From Dorea sp. D27 (GTDB taxonomy: Bacteria; Bacillota; Clostridia; Lachnospirales; Lachnospiraceae), in contig NZ_KQ236743.1 of NCBI RefSeq assembly GCF_001185345.1, positions 778,217 through 842,216 on the forward strand: DNA of 64,000 bases, read 5' to 3'. The notes under the pieces were generated by a model. The model searched no databases. It was not told the DNA's origin and worked only from the letters and a program-made list of their open reading frames with translations. Of the stretch, positions 33,081-40,271 are shown piece after piece (position 1 is the first letter of the stretch; each line of letters starts with the position of its first letter). The position numbers and the translations under genes are program-made.

Positions 33081-34193
33081 ATGAAAAAGAAACTCATCAG
33101 CGCATTATTATGCGCAGCCATGATTGCTACTATGGTAGTTGGTTGTGGAAAATCCGGTTCTGACTCAGACAGCGGGGATTCAGGCGACAAGAAGAAATCA
33201 GGGGATGATCTCCAGATTGTATTCGTTCCTAAGGTGACAGGAAACTCGTTCTTTGAATCAGCAAACGACGGAGCACAGGAATTTGCCAAAAAAGTCGGCG
33301 GATTTGAAATCAAGTATGACGGCAGCGCTACAGCTGCAGTCGCAGACCAGGTTACTATCATCAACAATGCAATCAACCAGGGCGCTGACGGTATCGCGGT
33401 ATCATCTGTAGACGCCACCGGCCTTGATGAAGTTATGAAGAAGGCGATGGATGCAGGACTGGCCGTAGTAACATGGGATTCCGACGTTTCTGCCGATGCG
33501 AGGCAGATTATGGTATCCCAGGGCTCGCCGGATATCCTTGGAGAGTTCTTGCTGCAGCTTTCCGAGAATGCTCTGAAGGCATCCGGACTTGATCCTGCAA
33601 AAGACGCGGTCAAATACTGCTGGCATTACTCGCAGGCAACCGTAACAGACCAGAACTCATGGCATGATGCGGCGGAGCGGATGATTGCTGAAAAGTATCC
33701 GAACTGGGAAAACGTAGCTCCTGACAATTATTACAGCGAACAGGATGCAGAAAAAGCAATCTCTGTCGGTGAATCCGTACTGACAGCACATGAAGACATC
33801 AACCTCGTCATCTGCTGTGACTCTACGGCACTTCCGGGACAGGCGCAGGCAGCACAGAACCTTGGAAAGACGACGAAAGATGTCGCGATTACAGGCTTTG
33901 CCACACCGAACGCCATGAAAGACTTCTGCACGGCGGGCGTAGTAAACAACTGGGGACTGTGGGATACAGGATTACAGGGATCCATCGCAAACTACATGGC
34001 TTACTATCTTGCATCAGGCAACAAAGTAACAATCGGCGACAAAGTAGATATCCCGGAAATCGGCGAAGTCGAAATCGTGAACAACAGCGAGATCACGGGA
34101 GACGAAGCTGACAACGTGGACGGTTCAGGAGTCGTATTCCTTCCAGAACGTGCTGAATTCAATGCAGACAATATGGATGATTATGATTTCTAG
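33081..34193 (+). CDS. lsrB: AI-2-binding lipoprotein LsrB
   Basis: Extracytoplasmic substrate-binding protein of the periplasmic-binding-protein I (ribose/AI-2) fold, 370 aa. A lipoprotein signal ends in VVGCG (lipobox Cys near residue 22), followed by a Ser/Asp linker. The mature part has the LsrB-like openings IVFVPKVTGNSFFESANDGA, SVDATGLDEVMKKAMDAG, VTWDSDV and GFATPNAMKDF, all near those of enteric LsrB. The KVTGNSFFE segment and the Asp in WDSDV correspond to AI-2-contacting parts. Ribosome site AAAGGAGG. Confidence 0.9.
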   Translation: MKKKLISALLCAAMIATMVVGCGKSGSDSDSGDSGDKKKSGDDLQIVFVPKVTGNSFFESANDGAQEFAKKVGGFEIKYDGSATAAVADQVTIINNAINQGADGIAVSSVDATGLDEVMKKAMDAGLAVVTWDSDVSADARQIMVSQGSPDILGEFLLQLSENALKASGLDPAKDAVKYCWHYSQATVTDQNSWHDAAERMIAEKYPNWENVAPDNYYSEQDAEKAISVGESVLTAHEDINLVICCDSTALPGQAQAAQNLGKTTKDVAITGFATPNAMKDFCTAGVVNNWGLWDTGLQGSIANYMAYYLASGNKVTIGDKVDIPEIGEVEIVNNSEITGDEADNVDGSGVVFLPERAEFNADNMDDYDF

Positions 34194-34229
34194 CCGATCC
34201 CATACATATCAGTGACATTTCATAGACAT

Positions 34230-34262
34230 GCAAGTCCTTTTGCCATGCGCAGGGGGGCTTGC
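34230..34262 (+). other. Intercistronic hairpin between lsrB and lsrF
   Basis: Stem GCAAGTCC (34230-34237) with GGGCTTGC (34255-34262), one G-U-like mismatch. It has no T-run, so it may protect the 3' end of lsrB mRNA or modulate read-through into lsrF. Confidence 0.4.
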
Positions 34263-34297
34263 GTGTATTACGTAAAATCAGAAGGAGACGAAATATT

Positions 34298-35200
34298 ATG
34301 GCAGATGTTGATGGATTAAAGGTAGCAAAAAATTATCATGTGGATGAACCGTTCGCTAAGAACGGCGGCTTTCACGTAAAAGGCATGCAGGACGTGGACT
34401 GGGGGATGAAGAAGCGCTTGTCAAAGATCTTCCAGCCAGAGAGCGGACATACGGTGATGCTTGCATTCGACCATGGATATTTTATGGGTTCTACGGCAGG
34501 GCTGGAGAGGCTCGACCTCGTGATACCTCCGCTCATGCCGTACGTAGATGTACTGATGGGCACAAGAGGCGCTATGCGCACATGTATCCCCGCAGATAAT
34601 AGCAAAGGCATCGCGCTCAGGGTGAGCTGCGGCTCTTCCATGGTGGATGATGACTTGAGCCATGAAGTGATCGGCGTGAGCATCGAGGACGCTGTCAGGA
34701 TGGACGCGAGCTGTATGGCAGTGCAGACATTCATAGGCGCGGACGGAGAAAAGGAAAGCCTTGACAATCTGTGCAGGACAGTAGACGCAGGACTTAAATA
34801 TAATATACCTACCATGGGTGTCGTGGCGGTAGGCAAGCAGATGGAACGTACGAGCAGATTCTTCAAGCTTGCCACGAGAATTCTGCCCGAGCTTGGCGCT
34901 CATATCGTAAAGACGTATTACTGTGAAGATTTTGAAGAGATCGTATCAGCGTGTCCGGTGCCGATTGTCGTCGCGGGAGGCAAGAAGCTGCCGGAGGTTG
35001 AGGCGCTGACACTCTGCTATAAGGCGATAGCGGAAGGAGCTTCAGGAATGGATATGGGAAGGAATATCTTCCAGAGCAGCCATCCTGCAGTGATGGCCCA
35101 GGCTGTGAACATGATTGTCCACAAAGGGGCCACCGACAAAGAGGCATATGAATTCTATCTTGACATGAGCAGCCAGGAAAAGCAGGGAGACAGCTTATGA
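34298..35200 (+). CDS. lsrF: 3-hydroxy-5-phosphonooxypentane-2,4-dione thiolase LsrF
   Basis: Class-I-aldolase-fold thiolase that uses CoA to split the LsrG product into DHAP and acetyl-CoA. The 300-residue protein matches E. coli LsrF along its length: MADVDGLKVAKNY, DWGMKKRLSKIFQPESG, VMLAFDHGYF, IVKTYYCEDFEEIV with the Schiff-base Lys205, PIVVAGGKKLPE and GRNIFQSSHPAVM. The start at 34298 follows AGAAGGAG. It is followed with a 4-bp overlap by a VOC gene in place of LsrG. Confidence 0.94.
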   Translation: MADVDGLKVAKNYHVDEPFAKNGGFHVKGMQDVDWGMKKRLSKIFQPESGHTVMLAFDHGYFMGSTAGLERLDLVIPPLMPYVDVLMGTRGAMRTCIPADNSKGIALRVSCGSSMVDDDLSHEVIGVSIEDAVRMDASCMAVQTFIGADGEKESLDNLCRTVDAGLKYNIPTMGVVAVGKQMERTSRFFKLATRILPELGAHIVKTYYCEDFEEIVSACPVPIVVAGGKKLPEVEALTLCYKAIAEGASGMDMGRNIFQSSHPAVMAQAVNMIVHKGATDKEAYEFYLDMSSQEKQGDSL

Positions 35201-35568
35201 TCAAGTTCAATCATTTTAACTTCAACGTACTCAATCTGGAGAAAAGCCTTGCTTTTTACAAAGAAGCACTGGACCTGGTCCCTGTGAAAGAGAAAAGGGA
35301 TCCGGACGGTACGTTTGTACTCGTATATCTTGGAGACGGAAGCAGCGGCTTCACGCTGGAACTTACATGGCTTGCCGGGCGTGAAGAACCGTATAACCTG
35401 GGAGAAGGAGAATTTCATCTGGCATTTACGGTCGGCGACTTTGATAAAATGTATGAAAAGCATAAAGCTATGGGAGCCGTCTGCTATGAGAATAAGGAGA
35501 TGGGTGTCTACTTTATCGCAGACCCGGACGGATACTGGATAGAGATTGTACCGGAAGAGGAGATGTAG
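35197..35568 (+). CDS. VOC-family (lactoylglutathione lyase-like) protein
   Basis: A 123-residue glyoxalase-fold protein. HFNFNVLNLEKSLAFYKEAL carries the first metal His; ELTWLAGREEPYNLGEGEF and HLAFTVGDFDKMYEKHKAMG follow, and the closing DPDGYWIEIVPEE has the last Glu. These match GloA-type proteins. It sits where the LsrG isomerase (phospho-DPD to the thiolase substrate) is found in enteric lsr operons, and starts inside lsrF. I infer it may do LsrG's job with a different fold; a detoxifying glyoxalase is the alternative. Confidence 0.85.
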   Translation: MIKFNHFNFNVLNLEKSLAFYKEALDLVPVKEKRDPDGTFVLVYLGDGSSGFTLELTWLAGREEPYNLGEGEFHLAFTVGDFDKMYEKHKAMGAVCYENKEMGVYFIADPDGYWIEIVPEEEM

Positions 35569-35574
35569 AGCCTT

Positions 35575-36009
35575 ATGTTAAAAGGAATACCTAAAATAAT
35601 ATCCCCTGAACTTCTGAAAGTATTAAGTGAGATGGGGCACGGGGACAGGCTCGTGATTGCAGATGGCAACTTTCCTGCACGGTCTGTCGGAAAGGAAAGC
35701 ATCGTAGTACGGTGCGACGGACATACGGTCCCAGAGATTCTGGATGCCATATTGAAGCTGTTCCCGCTTGATAATTCTACGGACAAGCCGGTCACGCTCA
35801 TGGAGGTGCCGGACGGAGAAGATGTTAAGACGCCAATCTGGGATATCTATAAAGTCATCATAGGAAAACATGATGAGCGCGGAGATGCCGTGGTTAATAC
35901 GATAGAAAAGCCTGCGTTTATTAAGATGGCAAAGGAATCATATGCCATCGTCGCAACCGGCGAAGGGGCACTGTTTGCCAACATTATGCTGCAGAAGGGC
36001 GTCGTCTGA
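35575..36009 (+). CDS. RbsD/FucU-family sugar mutarotase
   Basis: A 144-residue RbsD/FucU fold protein that speeds interconversion of cyclic sugar forms. The family start MLKGIPKIISPELLKVLSEM is followed by GHGDRLVIADGNFPARS, with the catalytic His22 and Asp, and by late TGEGALFANIMLQKGVV. The product resembles FucU more than RbsD in the PIWDIYKVI region. As the last gene of the lsrACDBF operon, it may equilibrate AI-2 forms or another pentose-like sugar imported by the transporter. A long palindrome follows it. Confidence 0.88.
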   Translation: MLKGIPKIISPELLKVLSEMGHGDRLVIADGNFPARSVGKESIVVRCDGHTVPEILDAILKLFPLDNSTDKPVTLMEVPDGEDVKTPIWDIYKVIIGKHDERGDAVVNTIEKPAFIKMAKESYAIVATGEGALFANIMLQKGVV

Positions 36010-36051
36010 CAAATCTGGGCATGAATGGCATGGGACGGGGATCACAGGGGA

Positions 36052-36079
36052 CAGATACAAGGCTTAAGCCTTGTATCTG
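36052..36079. repeat. 28-bp perfect palindrome at the end of the lsr operon
   Basis: CAGATACAAGGCTT is followed immediately by its exact reverse complement. There is no loop and no T-run. It lies between the convergent mutarotase and truA genes. It could form a cruciform or a 3'-end hairpin, or serve as a binding site for a dimeric protein. Confidence 0.6.
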
Positions 36080-36112
36080 ATAACCGGGTGTTCCACGTCC
36101 CTTTTGGCTTAT

Positions 36113-36850
36113 TTAATAGGAAACCTCCTGCAGATACAGCCCCTTTGGGTCGCAGGGGACGCTGGCCGGCTTGGCGCCTGCAAAGATTTCTTCAATATCT
36201 TCTTTCTTGCGTGTCCCAAAGCCGATTTCCAGAAGCGTGCCGACGACGAGTCGTGCCATGTTGTGGAGGAAATCATCAGCATGTATGAGAATCTGCATTT
36301 CTTCCGTATCGCCGTACACTTCTATTTCAAATATTTCCTTTACGGTAGTCTTGTTTTTCTTTGCCGTGGAAAAGTTCTTGAAGTCATGCTTGCCGATGAA
36401 CAGAAGGGCAGCCTGCTGCATGAGCTTCTTGTCCGGAATCTTAAAACAGTGGTATGTATATTTGCGGTCGAATACGCTCGGCACATCGTCAATCGTCATA
36501 CGGTACACATAAGTCTTGGATGTGGCGTTAAGCTGCGCGTGGAAACGGTCCGGCACATCCTCTACGTTGGTGATGGCAATATCCATGGGAAGATACCGGT
36601 TCAGATAGTGCTTGATATCTAATATATCCATATCCGAATCAGTCTTAAAGTTGGCTACCTGCGCATATGCATGTACGCCTACCTCTGTCCGGCAGCCGCA
36701 GTTCAGCTCGATGATATACTCGCCTGTCATCTTGCGCAGCACTTCTATGATCTTATTCGATACCGTGTTGTTGGACTCCTCCTTGCCTAGGCGGCTCCAG
36801 CCCTGGTACCGGCTCCCGTCATATTCTATCGTCAGTCTGATGTTCCTCAT
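36113..36850 (-). CDS. truA: TruA-family tRNA pseudouridine synthase, Glu at catalytic position
   Basis: TruA makes pseudouridines 38-40 in the tRNA anticodon stem. The 245-residue product has the family fold, with IRLTIEYDGSRYQGWSR at the N-terminus, GVHAYAQVANFKTD, FHAQLNATSKTYVYRM and LHNMARLVVGTLLEIG. The catalytic site normally reads GRTDAGVHA; here it reads CRTEVGVHA, so the essential Asp is Glu56 (codon GAG, clearly read). The protein may be inactive, altered, or a paralogue of a true TruA elsewhere. It is a single gene, convergent with the lsr operon. Confidence 0.88.
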   Translation of the reverse strand: MRNIRLTIEYDGSRYQGWSRLGKEESNNTVSNKIIEVLRKMTGEYIIELNCGCRTEVGVHAYAQVANFKTDSDMDILDIKHYLNRYLPMDIAITNVEDVPDRFHAQLNATSKTYVYRMTIDDVPSVFDRKYTYHCFKIPDKKLMQQAALLFIGKHDFKNFSTAKKNKTTVKEIFEIEVYGDTEEMQILIHADDFLHNMARLVVGTLLEIGFGTRKKEDIEEIFAGAKPASVPCDPKGLYLQEVSY

Positions 36851-37028
36851 ATTCCTTCCGCTCCTTTATCATCTCTATATATGTAGTCTTGTAACCTATG
36901 CTGTTCATTCATATGTGTTGTATGTAATTCAGTACATGAAAAATCAGTTTAAGTATACCAGATCTTATGATATAATGAAAGGGCTTGGCAAGAAATTGTA
37001 GAAAGTTGCAGAAGAAAGGGGAATGCAC

Positions 37029-37520
37029 ATGGTACGCTCCATGGCAAAAGAAGAGCTCATACGTCATGGCTGCCTCTGGGCAGGCAATGTACGGGAGGCA
37101 TTTGAAACATTTGAATCTGTGGTCATATGTGCGGACGACAGAGAGAAGATGACAGCATTTTTCAACAGGGTTCTTTCGGCAAATGAAGATGTCATTTATG
37201 CAGACTTTTATTATCCGGTGCTTGAAGAGGAGCAGAGACAGAAGTTCCTTTCAGGGCTTGACGGCCGGCAAATGGCTGTTCTGCGGAGGATGGAGACCGA
37301 GAGCGGACAGATATACTATCGTGCGGACAGAGAGATTATGGAGTTTCTTCTGGAGATTACAGTCGCAGGCTGGCTGTTCTCCACTTTTTATCTTGTTCAT
37401 AAAAAAGCCTTGATCTGGGGAAACTATAATATGGAATTTCCGGTATTCTGTGAAAGCAGGGAGGTACTTTCCTGGTATACAGAACTTGCCGAGGAATGCG
37501 GATTGGAGTGTCATGAATGA
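37029..37520 (+). CDS. Hypothetical protein
   Basis: A 163-residue protein of unknown function (MVRSMAKEELIRHGCLWAGN...). It is soluble, acidic and helical, with several Trp, Tyr and Phe residues near the end. I see no catalytic motif or membrane segment, except a mildly hydrophobic stretch around VAGWLFSTFYLVHKK. The start at 37029 is preceded by AAGGGG. It overlaps the thioesterase gene by 4 bp, so the two are cotranscribed and their functions may be linked. A TATAAT-like box lies near 36970. Confidence 0.6.
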   Translation: MVRSMAKEELIRHGCLWAGNVREAFETFESVVICADDREKMTAFFNRVLSANEDVIYADFYYPVLEEEQRQKFLSGLDGRQMAVLRRMETESGQIYYRADREIMEFLLEITVAGWLFSTFYLVHKKALIWGNYNMEFPVFCESREVLSWYTELAEECGLECHE

Positions 37521-37993
37521 AAGCTGAGAGCAGAAAAGTATCAGAATCAGTGGTCGAGACCGTCCATATGGTCAGGCCGAACCATCTGAATGCGGCGGGC
37601 CGTCTGTTCGGCGGCATGCTCATGCAGTGGATAGATGAAGTGGCGGGGCTGGTAGGCAAACGCCATACAAGAATGAATGTTATCACCGCATCGGTGGATA
37701 ACCTGCGCTTCCTCCGGGGGGCATATCAGAGGGACGTGATCATCATTATCGGCAAGGTGACTTACGTAGGCAAGACTTCCATGGAAGTAAAGGTAGACAG
37801 CTATGTGGAATCGCTGAGCGGAGAACGCACGCCGATCAACCATGCGTTCTTCACCATGGTCGCGCTGGACGGCGAAGACCATCCGACGCCGGTTCCAAGG
37901 CTCATCCTGGAAAGCGACGAGGAAAGGGAAGAGTGGGAGAAAGCCAAGAAAAGAAGAGAAATCAGGATGATGCGGAAAGAAGAGGGCTTCTGA
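37517..37993 (+). CDS. Acyl-CoA thioesterase, hotdog fold (YciA-like)
   Basis: Hydrolyses an acyl-CoA thioester. The 158-residue product has the hotdog signature VRPNHLNAAGRLFGGMLMQWIDEVAG, with Asn and Asp as active-site residues, then ITASVDNLRFLRGAYQRDVI and EVKVDSYVESLSG. A charged C-terminal tail (EEREEWEKAKKRREIRMMRK) is typical of YciA/BACH-type enzymes of Firmicutes. It follows the hypothetical gene with a 4-bp overlap. The chain length preference is unknown. Confidence 0.87.
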   Translation: MKAESRKVSESVVETVHMVRPNHLNAAGRLFGGMLMQWIDEVAGLVGKRHTRMNVITASVDNLRFLRGAYQRDVIIIIGKVTYVGKTSMEVKVDSYVESLSGERTPINHAFFTMVALDGEDHPTPVPRLILESDEEREEWEKAKKRREIRMMRKEEGF

Positions 37994-38016
37994 TGAAGAC
38001 AGGAGCCTGGCAATAT

Positions 38017-38065
38017 ACGCCCGGAGGGAGGCGGCGGATTTCCGCCATCTATCCCCTCCGGGCGT
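38017..38065. terminator. Stem-loop between convergent thioesterase and hypothetical genes
   Basis: Outer stem ACGCCCGGAGGG (38017-38028) with CCCTCCGGGCGT (38054-38065). The loop carries a second hairpin, GGCGGA-TT-TCCGCC. There is no T-run on the plus strand; on the minus side the downstream stretch is A/T-poor. It is probably a 3'-end stem for both genes. Confidence 0.5.
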
Positions 38066-38081
38066 CAGCTTTGCAGCAGCC

Positions 38082-38357
38082 TTATTTCTTGATATATCCC
38101 ATGACCATCTTCAGCATCTGGTCAATCTGATCTCTTTCCTGTTTTGATTTTCCTTCTTTGAGTATTTCTAGTATCAGTGTAATCTCATCTGGGGAGAACT
38201 GGATTCCCTTCTTGTTCGCATTCGTGATGAGCGCCATAAGTACCGGGGCCAGGTTCTTGCCTGATTTTCCTTCCGTCTGCTTAGCCGCCGTCTTGATCAG
38301 TTCAAGCTTCAGCGGGTCAAGGTCCTTCATGGCCGGATTGTTCATCCATTCATTCAT
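38082..38357 (-). CDS. Conserved small protein of unknown function
   Basis: A 91-residue soluble helical protein (start MNEWMNNPAMKDLDPLKLEL). The middle reads TEGKSGKNLAPVLMALITNA, and the Lys/Glu-rich tail ends with QIDQMLKMVMGYIKK. I do not recognise a motif. Its start overlaps the stop of the Met-rich upstream gene by 8 bp, so the pair is translated together. AAGGAG precedes the ATG. Proteins of this size and composition occur next to Met-rich partners in Lachnospiraceae, as far as I recall. Confidence 0.65.
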   Translation of the reverse strand: MNEWMNNPAMKDLDPLKLELIKTAAKQTEGKSGKNLAPVLMALITNANKKGIQFSPDEITLILEILKEGKSKQERDQIDQMLKMVMGYIKK

Positions 38358-38862
38358 ATCTTTCTTCTCCTTCTTTTTTGGGGTTTTCGTTACTGTTATT
38401 ATATGCCTGTGCCATGTCCGATTCGAACATATTGCTGTATGTCTGGAACATTTCCTGCTGTTCGGGGTCCATCATGCCCATCATCATGTCCATGGGATTG
38501 AAGCCGCCGGACGCACCGGCGCCGCTGTCCGCCGCCTGGGTGCTTTGGACCATTTCCATCATATTCATCATCATTTCCATCTGATCCATCATTTCTTTTT
38601 CTTCCGGGGCCATGTAAGGCTTGAGATCCTCGAACATCCCGAGAGGGGCGAAGCCATTCCCGGAGTTCCTTTGTGTGCCCCGCTCCGGAAAGCCGTGGAA
38701 ATAATCCATCGTATAGCGGAATTCCAGAAATTTGATATATATGGCGAGAAACCTCTGGTTAGAAGAAGGAGTGTATGGAAGCATCAGCTTTAGTGTATAT
38801 AGATAAGGAGGAGTCACCATATTGTCAAACGGAGTCATGGGTTTTGGAGGTCTACGTTCCAT
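38350..38862 (-). CDS. Met-rich conserved hypothetical protein
   Basis: A 170-residue protein. The first 70 residues (MERRPPKPMTPFDNMVTPPY...) contain Phe/Tyr- and Leu-rich helices. The second half is strikingly rich in Met, with runs such as MDQMEMMMNMMEMV and MDMMMGMMDPEQQEM, then an Asn/Glu-rich end. The start at 38862 follows AAGGAG. It is cotranscribed with the 91-residue gene (8-bp overlap). The Met-rich helices resemble metal-binding or protein-contact surfaces, such as the SRP54 M-domain, but no function is known. Confidence 0.65.
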   Translation of the reverse strand: MERRPPKPMTPFDNMVTPPYLYTLKLMLPYTPSSNQRFLAIYIKFLEFRYTMDYFHGFPERGTQRNSGNGFAPLGMFEDLKPYMAPEEKEMMDQMEMMMNMMEMVQSTQAADSGAGASGGFNPMDMMMGMMDPEQQEMFQTYSNMFESDMAQAYNNSNENPKKEGEERYE

Positions 38863-38989
38863 AAGCACTCCTTTTTATAACGTTGTAAATATATATGTGA
38901 CTAAGAGTAGAAATATGAAAACGGGGAAAACTAATCTATATATTTTCCATATAATAACAATGAGCAGATGAACAGGAGGGATATGGCAG

Positions 38990-39133
38990 ATGAACAGGAA
39001 ATTGATTATTGACGGAAATGCAATCTATGAGATAGACGAGGACTGCATGTTGAAAAACAGGGTAAACGATGAGAAAGATAAAAAAGATGAGGAACGCGCG
39101 GAAAACCGGGATGACAGCGGCAGCAGAAAGTAA
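38990..39133 (+). CDS. Small conserved protein, 47 aa
   Basis: A short frame (MNRKLIIDGNAIYEIDEDCM...) with AGGAGGG 9 bp upstream (38974-38980). The N-terminal half is a beta-strand-like stretch, and the tail is a charged Lys/Asp/Glu/Arg segment. Coding bias and the ribosome site support it as a real gene. It lies between the Met-rich gene on the other strand and lysR. Function unknown. Confidence 0.6.
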   Translation: MNRKLIIDGNAIYEIDEDCMLKNRVNDEKDKKDEERAENRDDSGSRK

Positions 39134-39222
39134 TCTGGCCTGCTGCATTTGCACCTTCCGGCGATACGTGCTATATTTAGCCATGTAACACGTAACAAAA
39201 GCAGATACCGGGAGAAGCATCC

Positions 39223-40134
39223 ATGACACTCACACAATTGAAATATGCCATTACCGTGGCAAATGCACGTTCCATAAACGAGGCGGCCAGAAAGCTGTTC
39301 ATAACGCAGCCGAGCCTGTCTTCGGCAGTCAGGGAACTGGAGGAGGAAATCGGCGTCGACATCTTCCGCCGGACGAACCGGGGGATATCTGTCACGCCGG
39401 AAGGGGAAGAATTTATAGGCTATGCAAGGCAGGTCGTGGAACAATACGAACTTGTAGAATCCAAATATATCGCGAAAGAAAAGACGAAGAAAAAATTCAG
39501 CGTTTCCATGCAGCATTATACGTTCGCGGTGCATGCATTCGTAGAGATGGTTAAGCAGTTCGGGATGGACGAGTATGAGTTTGCCGTCCATGAGACGAAG
39601 ACGTACGATGTCATTGAAGACGTGAAGAATTTCAGAAGCGAGATAGGCATCCTCTATGTCAATGACTTCAACCGCAATGTGCTGACGAAGCTGTTCCATG
39701 AATATAACCTGGAATTCCACGAGATACTCGTATGCGGCATCTATGTATTCATGTGGAAAGGGCATCCCCTCGCCGGCCGGAAGGAGATTGCGCTGGAGGA
39801 GCTGGAAGCGTATCCGTGCCTTTCGTTTGAACAGGGGAATTATAATTCGTTTTACTTCGCGGAAGAAGTGTTGAGCACATATGAATATAAGCGGCTCATC
39901 AAAGCAAATGACAGGGCCACGCTCCTGAACCTGATGGTGGGGCTGAACGGGTATACGCTCTGCTCCGGCATCATATGTGAAGAACTGTATGGTTCCGATT
40001 ACTGCACTGTAAAGCTTCGGTCGGATGAGAAGATGTCCATAGGCTACCTGTCCAGGAAAGGCGTGAACATCAGCCCTCTCGGGCAGAAATATCTGGAAGA
40101 AATCGCGAAGTTCAGAGATAAATCACTTGGATAA
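39223..40134 (+). CDS. LysR-family transcriptional regulator
   Basis: A 303-residue regulator with the LysR helix-turn-helix at residues 1-60 (LKYAITVANARSINEAARKL and ITQPSLSSAVRELEEEIGVD), followed by a periplasmic-binding-like co-inducer domain from about residue 90. It lies directly before metNIQ in the same direction, separated by a terminator, so control of methionine uptake is likely but not shown. No S-box or T-box leader was found before metN, so a protein regulator is plausible. A weak ribosome site precedes the ATG. Confidence 0.9.
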   Translation: MTLTQLKYAITVANARSINEAARKLFITQPSLSSAVRELEEEIGVDIFRRTNRGISVTPEGEEFIGYARQVVEQYELVESKYIAKEKTKKKFSVSMQHYTFAVHAFVEMVKQFGMDEYEFAVHETKTYDVIEDVKNFRSEIGILYVNDFNRNVLTKLFHEYNLEFHEILVCGIYVFMWKGHPLAGRKEIALEELEAYPCLSFEQGNYNSFYFAEEVLSTYEYKRLIKANDRATLLNLMVGLNGYTLCSGIICEELYGSDYCTVKLRSDEKMSIGYLSRKGVNISPLGQKYLEEIAKFRDKSLG

Positions 40135-40159
40135 CAATAGAGTAGAACTTATAAGGACG

Positions 40160-40199
40160 GCTGGTTATAGAATTTGACTATAACCAGCTGTATTTTTTA
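40160..40199 (+). terminator. Intrinsic terminator after lysR
   Basis: Perfect stem GCTGGTTATAG (40160-40170) with CTATAACCAGC (40178-40188), then TGTATTTTTTAT. Confidence 0.85.
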
Positions 40200-40203
40200 T
40201 GAA

Positions 40204-40233
40204 TTAACACTTTTTCCGGCACGGTGATATAGT
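40204..40233 (+). promoter_or_regulatory. Promoter of metNIQ
   Basis: TTAACA (40204-40209) and TATAGT (40228-40233) with an 18-bp spacer, about 38 bp before the metN start. No riboswitch-like leader fits in this interval, so control is probably at initiation. Confidence 0.5.
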
Positions 40234-40271
40234 ATCCATATCAACAAATCCAGCAAAAAAAGGGTGATGAG

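Noticed and set aside
40135..40271. SAM or T-box riboswitch before metNIQ
   Set aside because: The gap is mostly the lysR terminator and a promoter. No S-box motifs or specifier loop could be seen.
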